DNA from: Lineus longissimus
Lineage: Eukaryota; Nemertea; Pilidiophora; Heteronemertea; Lineidae
Assembly (NCBI RefSeq): GCF_910592395.1
Contig: NC_088313.1
Location: 14,276,437 to 14,340,436, forward strand
Length of the DNA: 64,000 nt
Direction: 5' to 3'
Part shown: in pieces, positions 1-12,300 of the stretch
Numbering within the stretch: the first letter of the stretch is position 1
Layout: each line of letters opens with the position of its first letter
Notes under the pieces: model-generated
Database searches by the model: none
The model's input: only the letters and a program-made list of their open reading frames with translations
What the model was told of the DNA's origin: nothing
Position numbers and translations under genes: made by a program

Positions 1-186
1 CCCGAGCTTGCCAAAATAAGACGAACAATGTCCAGTACAAAACAAGTGTGGCTTAAATGAGACGAAATAACCCAAAACAAGTGAACCTAATACCGTCAGA
101 GTGCGAAACAACTGTTGCGTGTCAAAAAAAACACAATTATATTGCATCCATTAAGGTAGGCCTACTAATGAGTTCGATTGTTCGGA

Positions 187-430
187 GCCTGCCTGATTCT
201 CGGTAGTTTCTTCGTGGTGAAGTGAAGCCTATGCACATGTACATATGCACAGTATATGTGCAAGGTCAGTGTCCATGATAATCCCAGGGAGAGCTGGTGT
301 TCACCAGTCAAGCTGTCCCTGGGATTTTCACGGACACTGACCTTGCAACTGGGCATATGTACATGTACATGTTCATGTAGAATGTAGGCTTCCACGGCAC
401 TATGGAAAAACTGCCGAGAATCAGGCAGGC
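187..430. repeat. Imperfect 244-bp hairpin (foldback) repeat
   Basis: The left arm begins GCCTGCCTGATTCTCGG and the right arm ends with its reverse complement, CCGAGAATCAGGCAGGC. Further inward the two arms also pair through blocks reading GCAAGGTCAGTGTCC and CCCAGGGA, around a short loop near 291-315. This is the structure of a foldback MITE. No target-site duplication was settled. It lies in the intergenic DNA upstream of the TNIP2-like gene. Confidence 0.75.
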
Positions 431-790
431 CTTCCAGATTGCCGCGCTGGCCTAGCCTGGAAAAGGAAAACTTTTTCAATAAAGTTGGAAAAATTGTGTT
501 GTTGGAGTCTTTCAACTAAATATCATTGTGTTCACGTGGTAATGAGGTTCTTCAAGGATGATTTGCATCAATTAAAAAAATTCACCACCGGTATTTCCTA
601 GACTCCTAAAAGGATGGCGACCTAATTGAAACATATAGGGCTTATGCATGGATCCATTTTGTGCACCACAGAATAACCTTCTGGTTAATTCACCAGGAAG
701 TTTAGTGCTTAATGTCATATTGTCTATGTTGCCATTACGCTGGCTAGGAAAGGACATTTTTTTTTCAATGACGACGTCTATTTTTTATCT

Positions 791-845
791 CCGGCGCCTG
801 ACTTACTATTTCAGGCGCCTGACTTATACTATCTCAGGCGCCTGA
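791..845. repeat. Three spaced copies of palindrome TCAGGCGCCTGA
   Basis: The perfect 12-bp palindrome TCAGGCGCCTGA occurs at 811-822 and 834-845, and a near copy (CCGGCGCCTGAC) at 791-802, about 20 bp apart. The intervening bases are also partly repeated (CTTACTAT, CTTATACTAT), so this is a short tandem repeat whose unit contains a dyad. Function unknown. Confidence 0.6.
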
Positions 846-2623
846 CCGACGAAAACAAGGCAGGCCGATACACGTGGTGCTGGACATTTTACATTTTGAC
901 TTATAAAGACGAGGTCACAGAGTACGGAAGTGTTGAAGCAGGGTATACAGTTTTTTCCAGGAAATATTCCATGAGGAGTGCACATTTTGTTTTTCTTGTG
1001 AGGCAGCCCCAGGGCCTCAAGTAGCACTATCCAGGGCAGGTTGGTCGATAAATTGGAAGGCCTTCTGGGGAATTGATTCTCGGCAGTCTGGGGATTCGAT
1101 TCTCGAGAGTGCACTTGAACACATAGGTCACGCGGCTAATTTTTATTTTTCCAGAGCAATTTGCGCTTCCGCTCGAAAATGTAAATTTATTTTCAATTCG
1201 TACTCACGCAATTAAAAATTTTCAAATTCAATGATAAATTTCAAATTTGTATAAGGAACCTTAATGTTGAAATAGGGCTTTCTCCCTTTTGACTATTCAC
1301 GCTTACCCAATGACGATATCCAATCAAATATGACCCAGTCACTGTGTCTGGCGCCATCGTAACGTAACGAATCAATGTTGATCGCCTAATGAACCCATTT
1401 GTTACAACGGACAATCGCCATTGCATAACTTCTCTACGAATATTCATCCCGTGGCTATCATCGACGTTAAAGGGACAATTTTGGCACATGTGGTATTTGC
1501 GTCTACTATAGACCAACAATGCTTTTGCGCAATGTGTTTATGAAGACATAGGGATTTTTTTCGCCAATATTATTTTTAAGTTTTTAAAATCACCTATGGC
1601 GAGGTTGTGCAGTTTGGTTCCGCCCCCCCCCCCCCCTTCCACACACACAGACACAAAATTCCTGGATCCGCCGCACCTGAATACTTCACCACAAATAACG
1701 TGACTACGACTACACCTACGGGTCTGCATCGGATCCGAAAAAGAAGAGTTTCGCAACCAATGGAAACCGAAATGATTTATGTGCATGGTACATGTACTTC
1801 CGAACGTACTGCGCACATCTTAAACACAAAATGAAATAAATTGAGGAAATCGGGAATAATATGACCGGGAAGAGGAAGATATCAAAATTTCCAAACCCTA
1901 TCATTCATATAACTCACCGTCTCAACCGCTGCGTTAGTCCATTGGGGCGCCAGTAGTGTCCAATGGACGCCAGACGCTATGGTGTCGGGAAAAAATTCGG
2001 AAAAGTTCGTGACTGTTCGCATCAGTAGCAAGTACGAGATAAAGCAAGATCATGCGCCGCCCCCGATCCGCAAAATATCGTAATTGTGTTCGTTACCAAA
2101 TTGTTTTTCAATTTCATTAATTTCTCCACTTAGTAAAAAGTATAGAGAAAAACACACAAACCGATATAGTATACAATGGTGGCAGACGTTACGACATAGT
2201 CGATCAAGGGTTGACAGGGAAAGGGGTTGAGGTATAGATTGGAAGTTACACTACATGTATATTAAACAGTCTACGGCGGGAGGAATTTGGCTAATTTTAC
2301 AAAAAAAATCACTTTGGAACAAACATTTCATTTTGTTGACATTTGGTTGAGAACAATAATACTTTGACATGCATGGGCCTCTAAGACATCTTACGACCTA
2401 GAGCTTGATTTTTTTAGATTTCAACAAAATATGCTCAAGGCGTCGACAAGGCCGGTCATTTTTGTACCGCTAGGCCTTATAGCTCATATCGCGCTGTCAT
2501 TTTCACAATTGCTCTCAGATTTTCATCAAACGTACAACTCCCCAGACAACATCAACAAACTGGAGAAGGAAACAACAAGTTGCCATCTTCCGACTACAAT
2601 AGGCCTACTGGACACTGCCGTCT

Positions 2624-2850
2624 AAGAAGGATCTGAGAAAATTGGGCCTATGTGTGTGGTTTCTCTGAACAGACGCCGGAACACATCCAGCAGGAATATC
2701 CTCTGATTATCAACCGAGGGGAGGCTTGGCCGGATATCACGTCCCTCCAAGAAAAACTATGGGGAACAGTGGCAGATTTGCATCGTTCTTGAGGTCGAAC
2801 GGTGTGAAGGTTTACTGAGTCGAACGATGAGAAAAAGAAGAAGAAGAAGA
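2624..2850 (+). pseudogene. Non-LTR retrotransposon 3' end (RNase H C-terminus relic)
   Basis: Conceptual translation gives CGF-EQTPEHIQQ-YPL followed by WPDITSLQEKLWG and then stops. This matches the pattern of the last part of the RNase H domain in some non-LTR retrotransposons (Q-TPEH-LQ-CP, then WP, then KLWG). The relic ends in a TCGAACG stretch and an AAG-rich tail at about 2830-2850. A better preserved relative with the same tail lies at 55668-55945. It is frame-broken and inactive. Confidence 0.6.
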
Positions 2851-3269
2851 ATAGGGCAACTACACGCGAATCGGTGACATTCTAAGTTCTAACACACGCG
2901 TTTTGCCGGGGGGGGGGGGTGGCAGGGGGAAGTCTCGTTGGAGTTGTAATTGGAGAGTTGAAGAGAAAACGAAAACTTGCAGAACTGGTGTTTTGTACTT
3001 TTTGAAACGGCCGGGTGACGAAACCCAATTCTGGCACAATGATCTTTTGAAAACCCCGCGCATTGGGCTATGACTGGTTCCAGTTATTGATTACAGTTTT
3101 GCTTAACCTCATTTTCAGCGAATCGGTTTTGGCATTGTGTACAGTTTGCAGCAATGATATATGGCGTGCTACGTGTCCCGGATACGAGGTTGGGTTTCCC
3201 AATACAGATTGTACTTCGTCATGATTCGTCATGATTACGTGCAGGATTTTTCGAAACTAATTTCAGTAA

Positions 3270-3279
3270 GGGAATTCCC
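3270..3279. promoter_or_regulatory. Perfect NF-kB (Rel) site GGGAATTCCC
   Basis: GGGAATTCCC fits the kB consensus GGGRNNYYCC exactly and is palindromic. It lies 53 bp before the start codon of the TNIP2-like gene at 3332, so it is either in the core promoter or in the 5' UTR. In vertebrates several NF-kB inhibitors are themselves NF-kB targets. Use of this site is inferred. Confidence 0.55.
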
Positions 3280-3331
3280 AGTTACAGGTAACGCGCCGGC
3301 TGTTTCCACATTTTGAACCATCTTAGTGAAG

Positions 3332-6300
3332 ATGACCAGGACAGGAGCATCGAAAAATAGCAACGAGGGCAATATTCGAATTCGGTGAGTGAATTTCTGC
3401 TTTTTTGGAACAATGTACGTGTATATGAATTATTGTCCGTCGTGTCAAAGGCAGGCATCTATAATATCTCTTAATCTCTCTGAGATATAGGAGGTCTTCA
3501 CTTTACCCAGGGGTCTATTTCTCTATTAAGTATTTACATTTTGAGTTGAGAATTGGGCGACAATAGGACATTAATAGCTCTATGAAAAATATTGGGCGAC
3601 TGTCATGTAAGTAGGAGGAAACCGGAGACCTCGAAGGAAACGTACGCTGTCGAAGAGAGGCGCGATCGCCAATGCACTCTATCATCACCTAAGTGTACCG
3701 GGGCCGACCGGGAATCGAACCCGTAACTTCAGAGGTGACAGGCGCTGATGTTTCCACTACACCGCTCCGACAGCCCGATAATCTCTAGGCCTACTGAGCC
3801 ATACGGTTACCTTATCCGATACAATAGGGTAATGGACACTCCTTCTATAGAAACATGTAAAAGCGTATCACCGGCTAACTCGGGCTAAACTCCGCCGCAC
3901 CTGAAGATGTTGACCACCTATAGAAGTCTATAGTCTAATGCACGCAGGGGCCGAGCGAAACACTACAAGTGAAGAAGACCTATATACAAATCGTTGTTGT
4001 TGTGGGTTGTACTCAGTCGTTGCGGTTTCTGAAAATATTTGACATTTTCCGATTTTGCCTCAGATCTCAGATAGTAGAAAAGGCGCGTTAGTCGTTATTT
4101 GTAGGGCTCACTACTCGATTATCGCGTCAAATGAGTGCACGCCGAGTTCGGGATTTACATCGACGAGTGCTGGTTACTCTAAGCTCCATCGTTCGCTTGA
4201 CTGAATAATTTTATCTTTTTCAGATAATCCCATTAATGGTAGATTCCTATGCAGTTTATTTCGTCATCTTGATCTTCTTTCCGTACCGGGCGACAGGACG
4301 AGTCCGGTCCACCCACTACGTCCGTAGTGTAAGAGACCCATATCACGCAATACTGTAAACCCAGAAATATTCACAGCTATTTTGTTTCGCGGTTTTACTG
4401 CAACTTTTGCGTACTGTTATTGGCTCACCGTAAAGGGAGCTTATACAATAGGCAGGTTTCGCAAGCGTACAGTTTACGTTTATGATTACGATTTGACGTC
4501 ATCCTGACGCAAAATTTGCCGCCGATGGAGGACTTGACGTAATGACGTCATCGACTGACGTGAGGCATCGAATACGGCCGAAAATCCTTTGATCGATCAC
4601 TCAAGTTTAACCAACGCTAAATTATATATGCGCCATGCATTCCTCTTGAAATAATTGGACCGTATAGGTAATATACTCATAATAAGAGTGTCTAAAATTC
4701 CAATTAAATCCATTGATCACAAGCTATAACGCTGGGCTATGACTAAATCGTAATTTCACTTAAGTGTAGTAAGCAATTTATGCGTTAAAAAAAATCCCGT
4801 AGAGGCTTTTAGAAAACGTAATCGTTAACGGAAAACGTTAGCCTGTAAAACCGCAATATTACCGCTGTGTCCGTCGTCGTAGCAAGGAGGTTTTTGATTT
4901 GACCTAATTTTCAAGGTCACAGCTAGAGGTCAAATGGCGTAAATTCCCCTTTCGAGAATTACTATGGCACGTTTCTTAACCACTTAAGCTATGAACTTGG
5001 GGATCATGTGTACCAAGTTTAAACTTGGTAGGCCTACACATGATCCCCTATGTCTGATAACCTCTGACGCTGAAATTCGGTTTGATCTGATTCTCGACTT
5101 GGCCACCAGAGGGCCAAAACTGAAAAGGTAAAAAGTGCAATACATGTATCTTGCTTATTAGTGACTTGTTAATGTGAATTCCTAACCACCAAATATCTAT
5201 ACGGTGAGCGTAATGTCTTTGGCATTTCATCATTAATTAGAAGCGAGAAAAAGAATTCTTTCATCCCGGATCCAGGCCTTTATACAACCTGGCCTTTACT
5301 TAAGTAACGCACGCGACAAACCGCCATAATCGGGATGATTTCAGTACTAGGTTTACCCTGAAGATGGCAACACGATCGCGTAAGTCAAACTGACGGACAC
5401 AGTGGACCGGCCTCGTTCCACAAAGCAGGGTGTACACTAGTAAAATATTAGCAACATTTACCAACATTTTTACAACAATTTAGCAACAAGCCCTTCAAGG
5501 GCCTGTGTACACTAGCAACAAAATAGCAACAAATTAGCAACATTTTCACAACATGTTGGTAAATTGTTGCAAACTTTTTAGCGGAAACAAAGGGAAAACA
5601 GGTATTTTGGAGGGGAAATGGATGATTCCAAGGAGAGATGTGTTTTGAGTGCTTCTGCAGCAATTTTAGCTGTCATTGTTGAGAGGCGGAAGAGGCGGCG
5701 AAAAAAACCAAAGAGAGTATGGACCAGGCCCTGGATCAGAATGAGGGTGGATCATGGGGCATATCACCGCCTGTTAAAGGAGTTGCGGCTGACTGACAAG
5801 CCATTATACAAAAACTTCCTGCGAATGGATAAAACTGCATTCAAAGAACTTCTTGAAAAGGTTTCACCACCCATTACGGAGCAAGACACTCACTTGAGAG
5901 TTGCCCAAGTTGCCTTGAGAGTTGCCATAGGCCTACCACTGAGCCCTTGATATCAGCCGCTTGTTCAAGTCACATGACCTCAGGTAGATCACATGATGCA
6001 AATCCTATTTCTGATTGGCTGAAGAGTTTGCAACATTTTTACAACATGCAACAAAGAATTGCATTGCATTTGATTTTCAAAAATTTTACAACAATTTTAC
6101 AACATGTTGTAAGACGCGTTTTGCTCTGGACTACGCAACATTTTTGCCACATTTGTTGCAACTGGAAATGTTGTAAAAATGTTGCTAATTTTTTACTAGT
6201 GTACACAGGCCTTTAGTTAGTTATGATGACGCAATGGGCCCCCAGGAAGTTTAACAGTGACGAGCATACATGCATATGTCATATGTTATATTTATCACGA

Positions 6301-9300
6301 TTTAAGTTTGGGCGACTTTGCCCATTACACTTTTAAATAAGTTTTTCAATTTTCAACACTCCTTCAATCATGCTTTATGCATTTTTCCCTTCTCATACCC
6401 CCTTTCCTAGTTTATCCCATTGTTTAGCCCGATAATCCCACTAACTAGTAACTAGCCTTCATTGGCCTGTGCTCAAAGATACTTCAAAATATATAATAAT
6501 CAAATAATTGTCAATCACTCTTCCAATCTCTTTCTTTGAAATCTTCTTCTAAATTTATATGTGAACATTGTTTCAGTTCAAAATTATTTCCAAAGATGTT
6601 CTAATCGAAATGCTTTTTGATTTCAAAATATCCTGATTCGGCCTGATGAACATCCTCCTGACGAAGTCAGTGGTTTTAGGCTCATGCTTCCCGAAATTGG
6701 TGGCTTGCATTGGAACCAACTTCCCCCCCCCCCTTGTCCGTCATTAAAGGCATTCAAGTGTGTTGGTCAACCATGACTATCTCCTTTGCCCCTCCACAAT
6801 AAGGCCTAGTTTCCCCTTATGACATCACTATTTCGGACACATTTCTGGAAAGGTGTATAGGCCCCTCGATATTTGATTGTACCTCCGCCTCTGCAGGAGG
6901 TATTTAAAAAAATTCACAGCGCCTCTAGTGTCAATATTAGTCAAGACTGGGAAATTCCCGTCCACTCCCGTTCCCAATGCTTTCTCTGTATTCCGCCTGC
7001 TATAGCCACTTGGTCACCGCCTTGCTCAAGTTTGTCGAATTTGGCATTTTTGTCGTTTTAAACGTGGATGCTTTTGGCTATAAACAGATTTAACCTACGG
7101 ACGGTATGTCTCCAGTATTGTGAATATTCAAAGGCTCTGCTGATGACCAGTATGAAGATGCAAAACACGTTTTTCATGGAAAAAATCATCATTTCAATCA
7201 TGATATTATCATATTCGATCTAAACTTCAACTTTGTTCGTTTTGTATGTATGCCCCTCTCTCAGAGTGGCTTCTAACTTGTCTATCATTTGTCTTTCTGT
7301 ACATGTAACTAACTGTAGCTGGTGACAATTGCCTAAGAGTTGGACCATGCAGACTGTAGTTTCAGGTTGTCATGACGTAAGTTGGTAAGAAGTGATAACG
7401 CCGGCACGGACTCGAAACAACAAAGCGACGGTGTTGGTAACCAACCATGCACTTGTGACTTCCCACTTGGCACCAGTTCTGTTGTAGGGAACACGAGGAA
7501 GGGATCTCATCCTACAGTGGCTAACATGTACAACTACCCCTAGTAATTGCCATGTGACTGACTTAACCATGACCAATCGGCGCAATAGCAGTCGCGAGTT
7601 TACAAATACAAGTAGTCCGTTTTTCAAACCGATGGTATACCTGTATACAGGTCTGGTATCCCTGTAACCTACAAAAATTCCTAAAGGTCACCTCCTTATG
7701 ATTTGAAAGGAGTGGTGGTCCAGCAACATCTGGGTTGCCCCAGTTATGCCCATTGTTCAGTCAATAGTTCTTTATCACTGTTTCAATAAAACCACGCAGC
7801 CAAATACCTGAACCTGGTTCAATTCTGACACGTGCCGGAAAAACTGGGTGATACAAATGAGTCGCATCCTGGTCAGGTTGTCAAGGTAACTCTTCATAAT
7901 GATGAAAGTAATCTTTTCTTTTCAGGGATGTCAATAGAATGTCATCGAAGACGGAAAATAAAAATTCGAAAAATGGTGACGAACGACAGCAAACGTCGTT
8001 CGATTCGGGAACAAGTCTCGAGCAAGATCATGCATCCGTCCAGAAGCTCCAACATCTGCAGACTGCATTGAAACATCTGCAAGTGAACAGAGTAAAAGAG
8101 AAACATGAGCGACAGACGTTATCAACACTTTTTCAGGAAGAGAAAGAAATGAAAGATAAATTGTTACAACTAAATAAGAAGTTGACCTACTCTATTCAAG
8201 TGTTGAAGAAGAGGTTGGATGATAATCATTTACCGAGTTCTTTGGATGGTAAAACTGACACGACGAAGCCACAGACTTCGAAACAGTTGTTGTCAGATTT
8301 AATGAAGCAGAATGCCGAGTTGAAGCAAAGATTAACGGAGTGTAGCAATTTTGATATTCCTCTAAAGGAAACGCAACTACAGGTAATTTGATGATGAATA
8401 TGGAACCATAAAACATCAAAAGTAGAAAAAGCTGAAATATTCGAGGCCTTGATTGGTCTGATTTATCCAGAGTTATAACTTTAGCCCAAAATATATATGA
8501 TCATATATATATGATCAGTAAAAATTCCGTAGAAAGAAATTTCCTAATTAATTCAGTTATCTAAAAAAAAATACTTGTTTGAGGCCGAGACGTTATAAGT
8601 GTAATAATCTAGAGAAATCACCTTTTAAAAGGGTGGCCTAGTTTTTGTCCTACGGCACGTGGTTTTTTTCCGGTACCTTCATAGATGGGATTCCCTGAAT
8701 CTGTTCCGGGTACAAGTCTTTCTCAGCCTATGTATTTCGGTTTCGTTGTATTTCTTGTGGCTTAGGTTGACAAAGAATCATTGCCATCGCGCAGTTATTG
8801 ATATACGCACAGATTTTCTGAAAATTGGCATTTTCGGTATTTGAGAATCAGTCCACACAACAGCTATGTTGAAATTTATATTCATGTATTTACACATTTG
8901 GAAATTTTCTATTTCATTTTCAAGTCAAATATGAAAAGGACTACTCTGTCTGTTGATACTCCATATCAAGTATAGATTAATCCATACTTGTTATTTCGAC
9001 CATGCCTTTGTGTAAACCATTATACAATACTAAAATGCCAAGTTTCAGCAAATTTGTGTGCATAACAACCACTATGGCAATGATTAATTTATATTTTAAA
9101 CCTGAACCATAAGAAAATACTGTGATAACAAGAACTGCAGGCCTACAGCATAAAGTATCAAAATAGTAATACTTTTTTTTTCGATGGGGTTTAATTTTAC
9201 TCCGTGGATCTGTATTGATCCATGTTAAAACAGTTCATTCTAATGATTAAGTAGTCCAAATGGGACATGTACAGTCAGACGAATATGGTTAGCAACATCC

Positions 9301-12300
9301 TCTTCAAAATATGGATCAGATAAAAAACAGTCTTGTGGACTATGACCGTTTTTTATTGATAGAAATATACGAGTCATTGGCTTGTGTCGTATCAAAAGTC
9401 AATAACAACCGCAATGCTTCTTGATCGGCAGACATCGGACTTGTTTTTATACAATCTGCAGTGTGAAATATCACAGTGTTCTCATTATTGTGTTCCCATT
9501 TAGCATTTATATTGTTCAAAATTACCGTAGTGACCTCTGATTAACCTTACTGGACTAGTTTAGTACTTACTTAGCACTTAGCACTATCACATGAGAAGGT
9601 ACAATGGCTTGTGGGGTATTCCTGATTCCATCAGGAGACCTCAGCCAACCAAATAAACGTATGATTGGAAGTAGTCCAACTTCCTTGCCAATGTTTTATA
9701 CATGTGCAAATGTAAATCTATAAAGTTTGGCAGGATACCACATGATGTGATATATGCCAATAGGACAAGGTTGAAACAGTTAATCAAAAGTGGAAAGTTT
9801 TTGGTTTAAGTTTTATCCTGAGGCTCTGTATTATTATGATATATACATGTAGTCTGCTGTTTGTTTTGTCAATTTTTACTGATATCAACAAGAAAGTAGT
9901 ACTTGTAAAGTCTAGACAATGGACTCCATGAATATAAGGTAGACCTCACAAATAATTCAATATCTGATCTGACTCATTCCAAAGTTATACATACCGCACC
10001 TAAAAGTGTCCATCATTTGTGTATTCAGTCAATCCTCATTCCTCCCACTATTTCCTAATAGTGAAAGTATTTTCATCCACATGATGTGGTTCACCTTCAA
10101 AAAAAGTGCTGGGAGTTATTTCAAAGCAAATAAAAAGCGTCTGTGGTCAACTTGCTTATGACATTTTGAATATTTACCGGTATACAATGAGATGGAGAAT
10201 TTTGGTACCTGCTACTAGTAGATTCGTTTTATTTATATATAAATGTAAAGTATAGTTCTCAGAAATCACACCAGTCGACAGGTACATAATGACGGAATAT
10301 GTAACCAGTTTATCCATTTAAAATGGGTTGTAAAATGGAATATGCCCCAGTTTCTAATGTAATTCCGTTCATTAAAAATACACTGTAATGTGGCCTGATT
10401 TTTTTTCCATTGTAAAAGTAATTTCATTGACATGATCTAAAAATTCACCTTCGATTGAGGACAACAGATGAAAAGAATTGTGAACGTTGGACATAATTTG
10501 TCTCACTTTCACTAGTGTGTGCACCCAAATTAGTGGGGGGGGGGGGGGGGGAAACAAAGCTTTTTCTGGAGTACCAATCTGTCATGAGACCTCACATGAT
10601 AGTTTTAGAAATCCCGAAATACTGATTCATGCCACATGCTTAATATTAAGTAACATAATTTCCTCTTGTTTCGCATGACATGAGAGTGATGCTGTTTGCC
10701 TGTCACAAGGCTTTGATCAATCAATGTTCGTGAAAGCTACATGTTATTGTTACCTCATTTGATTGCGATATCGGGATTTCCCATTTTACGTATTGGGCCT
10801 AGGCAGTATGCCAGCTGGCAGTCTTGATGTTAGTCATAAACCTGCATATCCTCCATGTACAGATGTCTAATGCATTATCATGTGTTCACTTTACCTTTGG
10901 GGAATTAGGCAGGTATGCGTGGATGGCACACCAGGTATCTCGACCTCCTTAACTCTCTGAAATCGACAAAGAATTTTGGGACGTTAACTTTTTCGGGGTG
11001 TGTTAAAGGCCTATGGCGTTCGTTAAAAATTGTAAATTTGTAATTGAATTTGAAAATCTTCAATTGCATGCATACATACTAAATATAAATTTCAGCATTG
11101 CCTTTGCGTAGACAGATAAAAGTACTATAAATAAAAAGTTTCAACAAATTCGTATTCATAATAACTGCACTACGGCATTGTGTATTAGTGGATTTCTATT
11201 TAACTGGACCGCAAGTAATTACGAACAGTGTACCCCTTAAAGTATTTTGAGCAGAGAGTGCTCTGATTGCACATTCAAATTTAAAAGAACTCTAAGGTTT
11301 TCCGTCGAAATATTGAAACGTCTAGATTTATCACTGGCCTGAGGGGCATATTCTAAATCTTTAGTGCATTATTTGCTTTTATGGCAAATTGCCATCAGTG
11401 AAAGTGTACCTGACTAAGTGATTGCATCAAAGGGTGACGGGCGTCTGTGTCAATGCCAGTTCTCCATTTCATCATTTCCAAATACGACAGATTTTGACAC
11501 TGAGGTGTTGAAAGTCAATAGTTGTGAAATTGCTCACGTGTATCTCGAGAATTTCTGGGAGTGGGAGTATTTCTGAAGTGCTGAAATAGTAACAAAAATA
11601 CATGTACAGTCAAGCTCATAATAACATCAACACTTACTTCATAGGATATGTTGCAATCTAATGCACCAAATTCAATGCAGTTTTTAGCATATTGTCAAGC
11701 TAATAACTCCATTGGATTTGGTGCATTAGTTTGGGAGATATTGTTTGGTGTAGATGTTTATATTTCAAATATGAGCTAGACTTGACACGTCCAGTGAAAA
11801 AACAAAATTAAAGGGAACCACAGAGTGATGTCGGGACATAGATTGGCTTGGTCATGTTACGTCAAAACATTCAAGTATTTTTCCAGTACCAGTACTTACC
11901 ATTCCCACAGTATTACAAAGCCTGACTGAGGAATTCACTATCACTTTTTTGTACCGATGACAAATGCCTCATATTTCATCGATCAAGTCGAGGCTGTTGG
12001 TCTTTTATTGCACCACCAATCAGGGTGGGTCAAACTAACTCAAATCTACTCTGCTATCCTGCACAGAAACGTTTTCAAAATCAAAGCCAGATTTTCTCTT
12101 TCTGATCAAATAATAATAATAAGTACCTCTGTTATACTTGTATTTATAACTACAAAATAATGTTATGAATTTTAAATGTTTGTGAGGTCAAAATCCTTTC
12201 GTTTCAAAATGCATCCTTAGCTCGACTCCCTAGTTCAGTGCCCTTGTCATTTTCAACACATTTCTTGTTCTTTGCAGAGAATTCATGATTTAGAGGACAG

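Larger units (their letters stand above)
1..3331. other. Intergenic region upstream of TNIP2-like gene
   Basis: No gene recognised. It holds the hairpin repeat at 187-430, three spaced copies of a GGCGCC-centred palindrome at 791-845, a homopolymer C run near 1622-1637, a retrotransposon 3' relic at 2624-2850 and, at its right edge, the probable promoter of the TNIP2-like gene. The open frames here are short, lack family similarity and are not convincing as genes. Confidence 0.6.
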
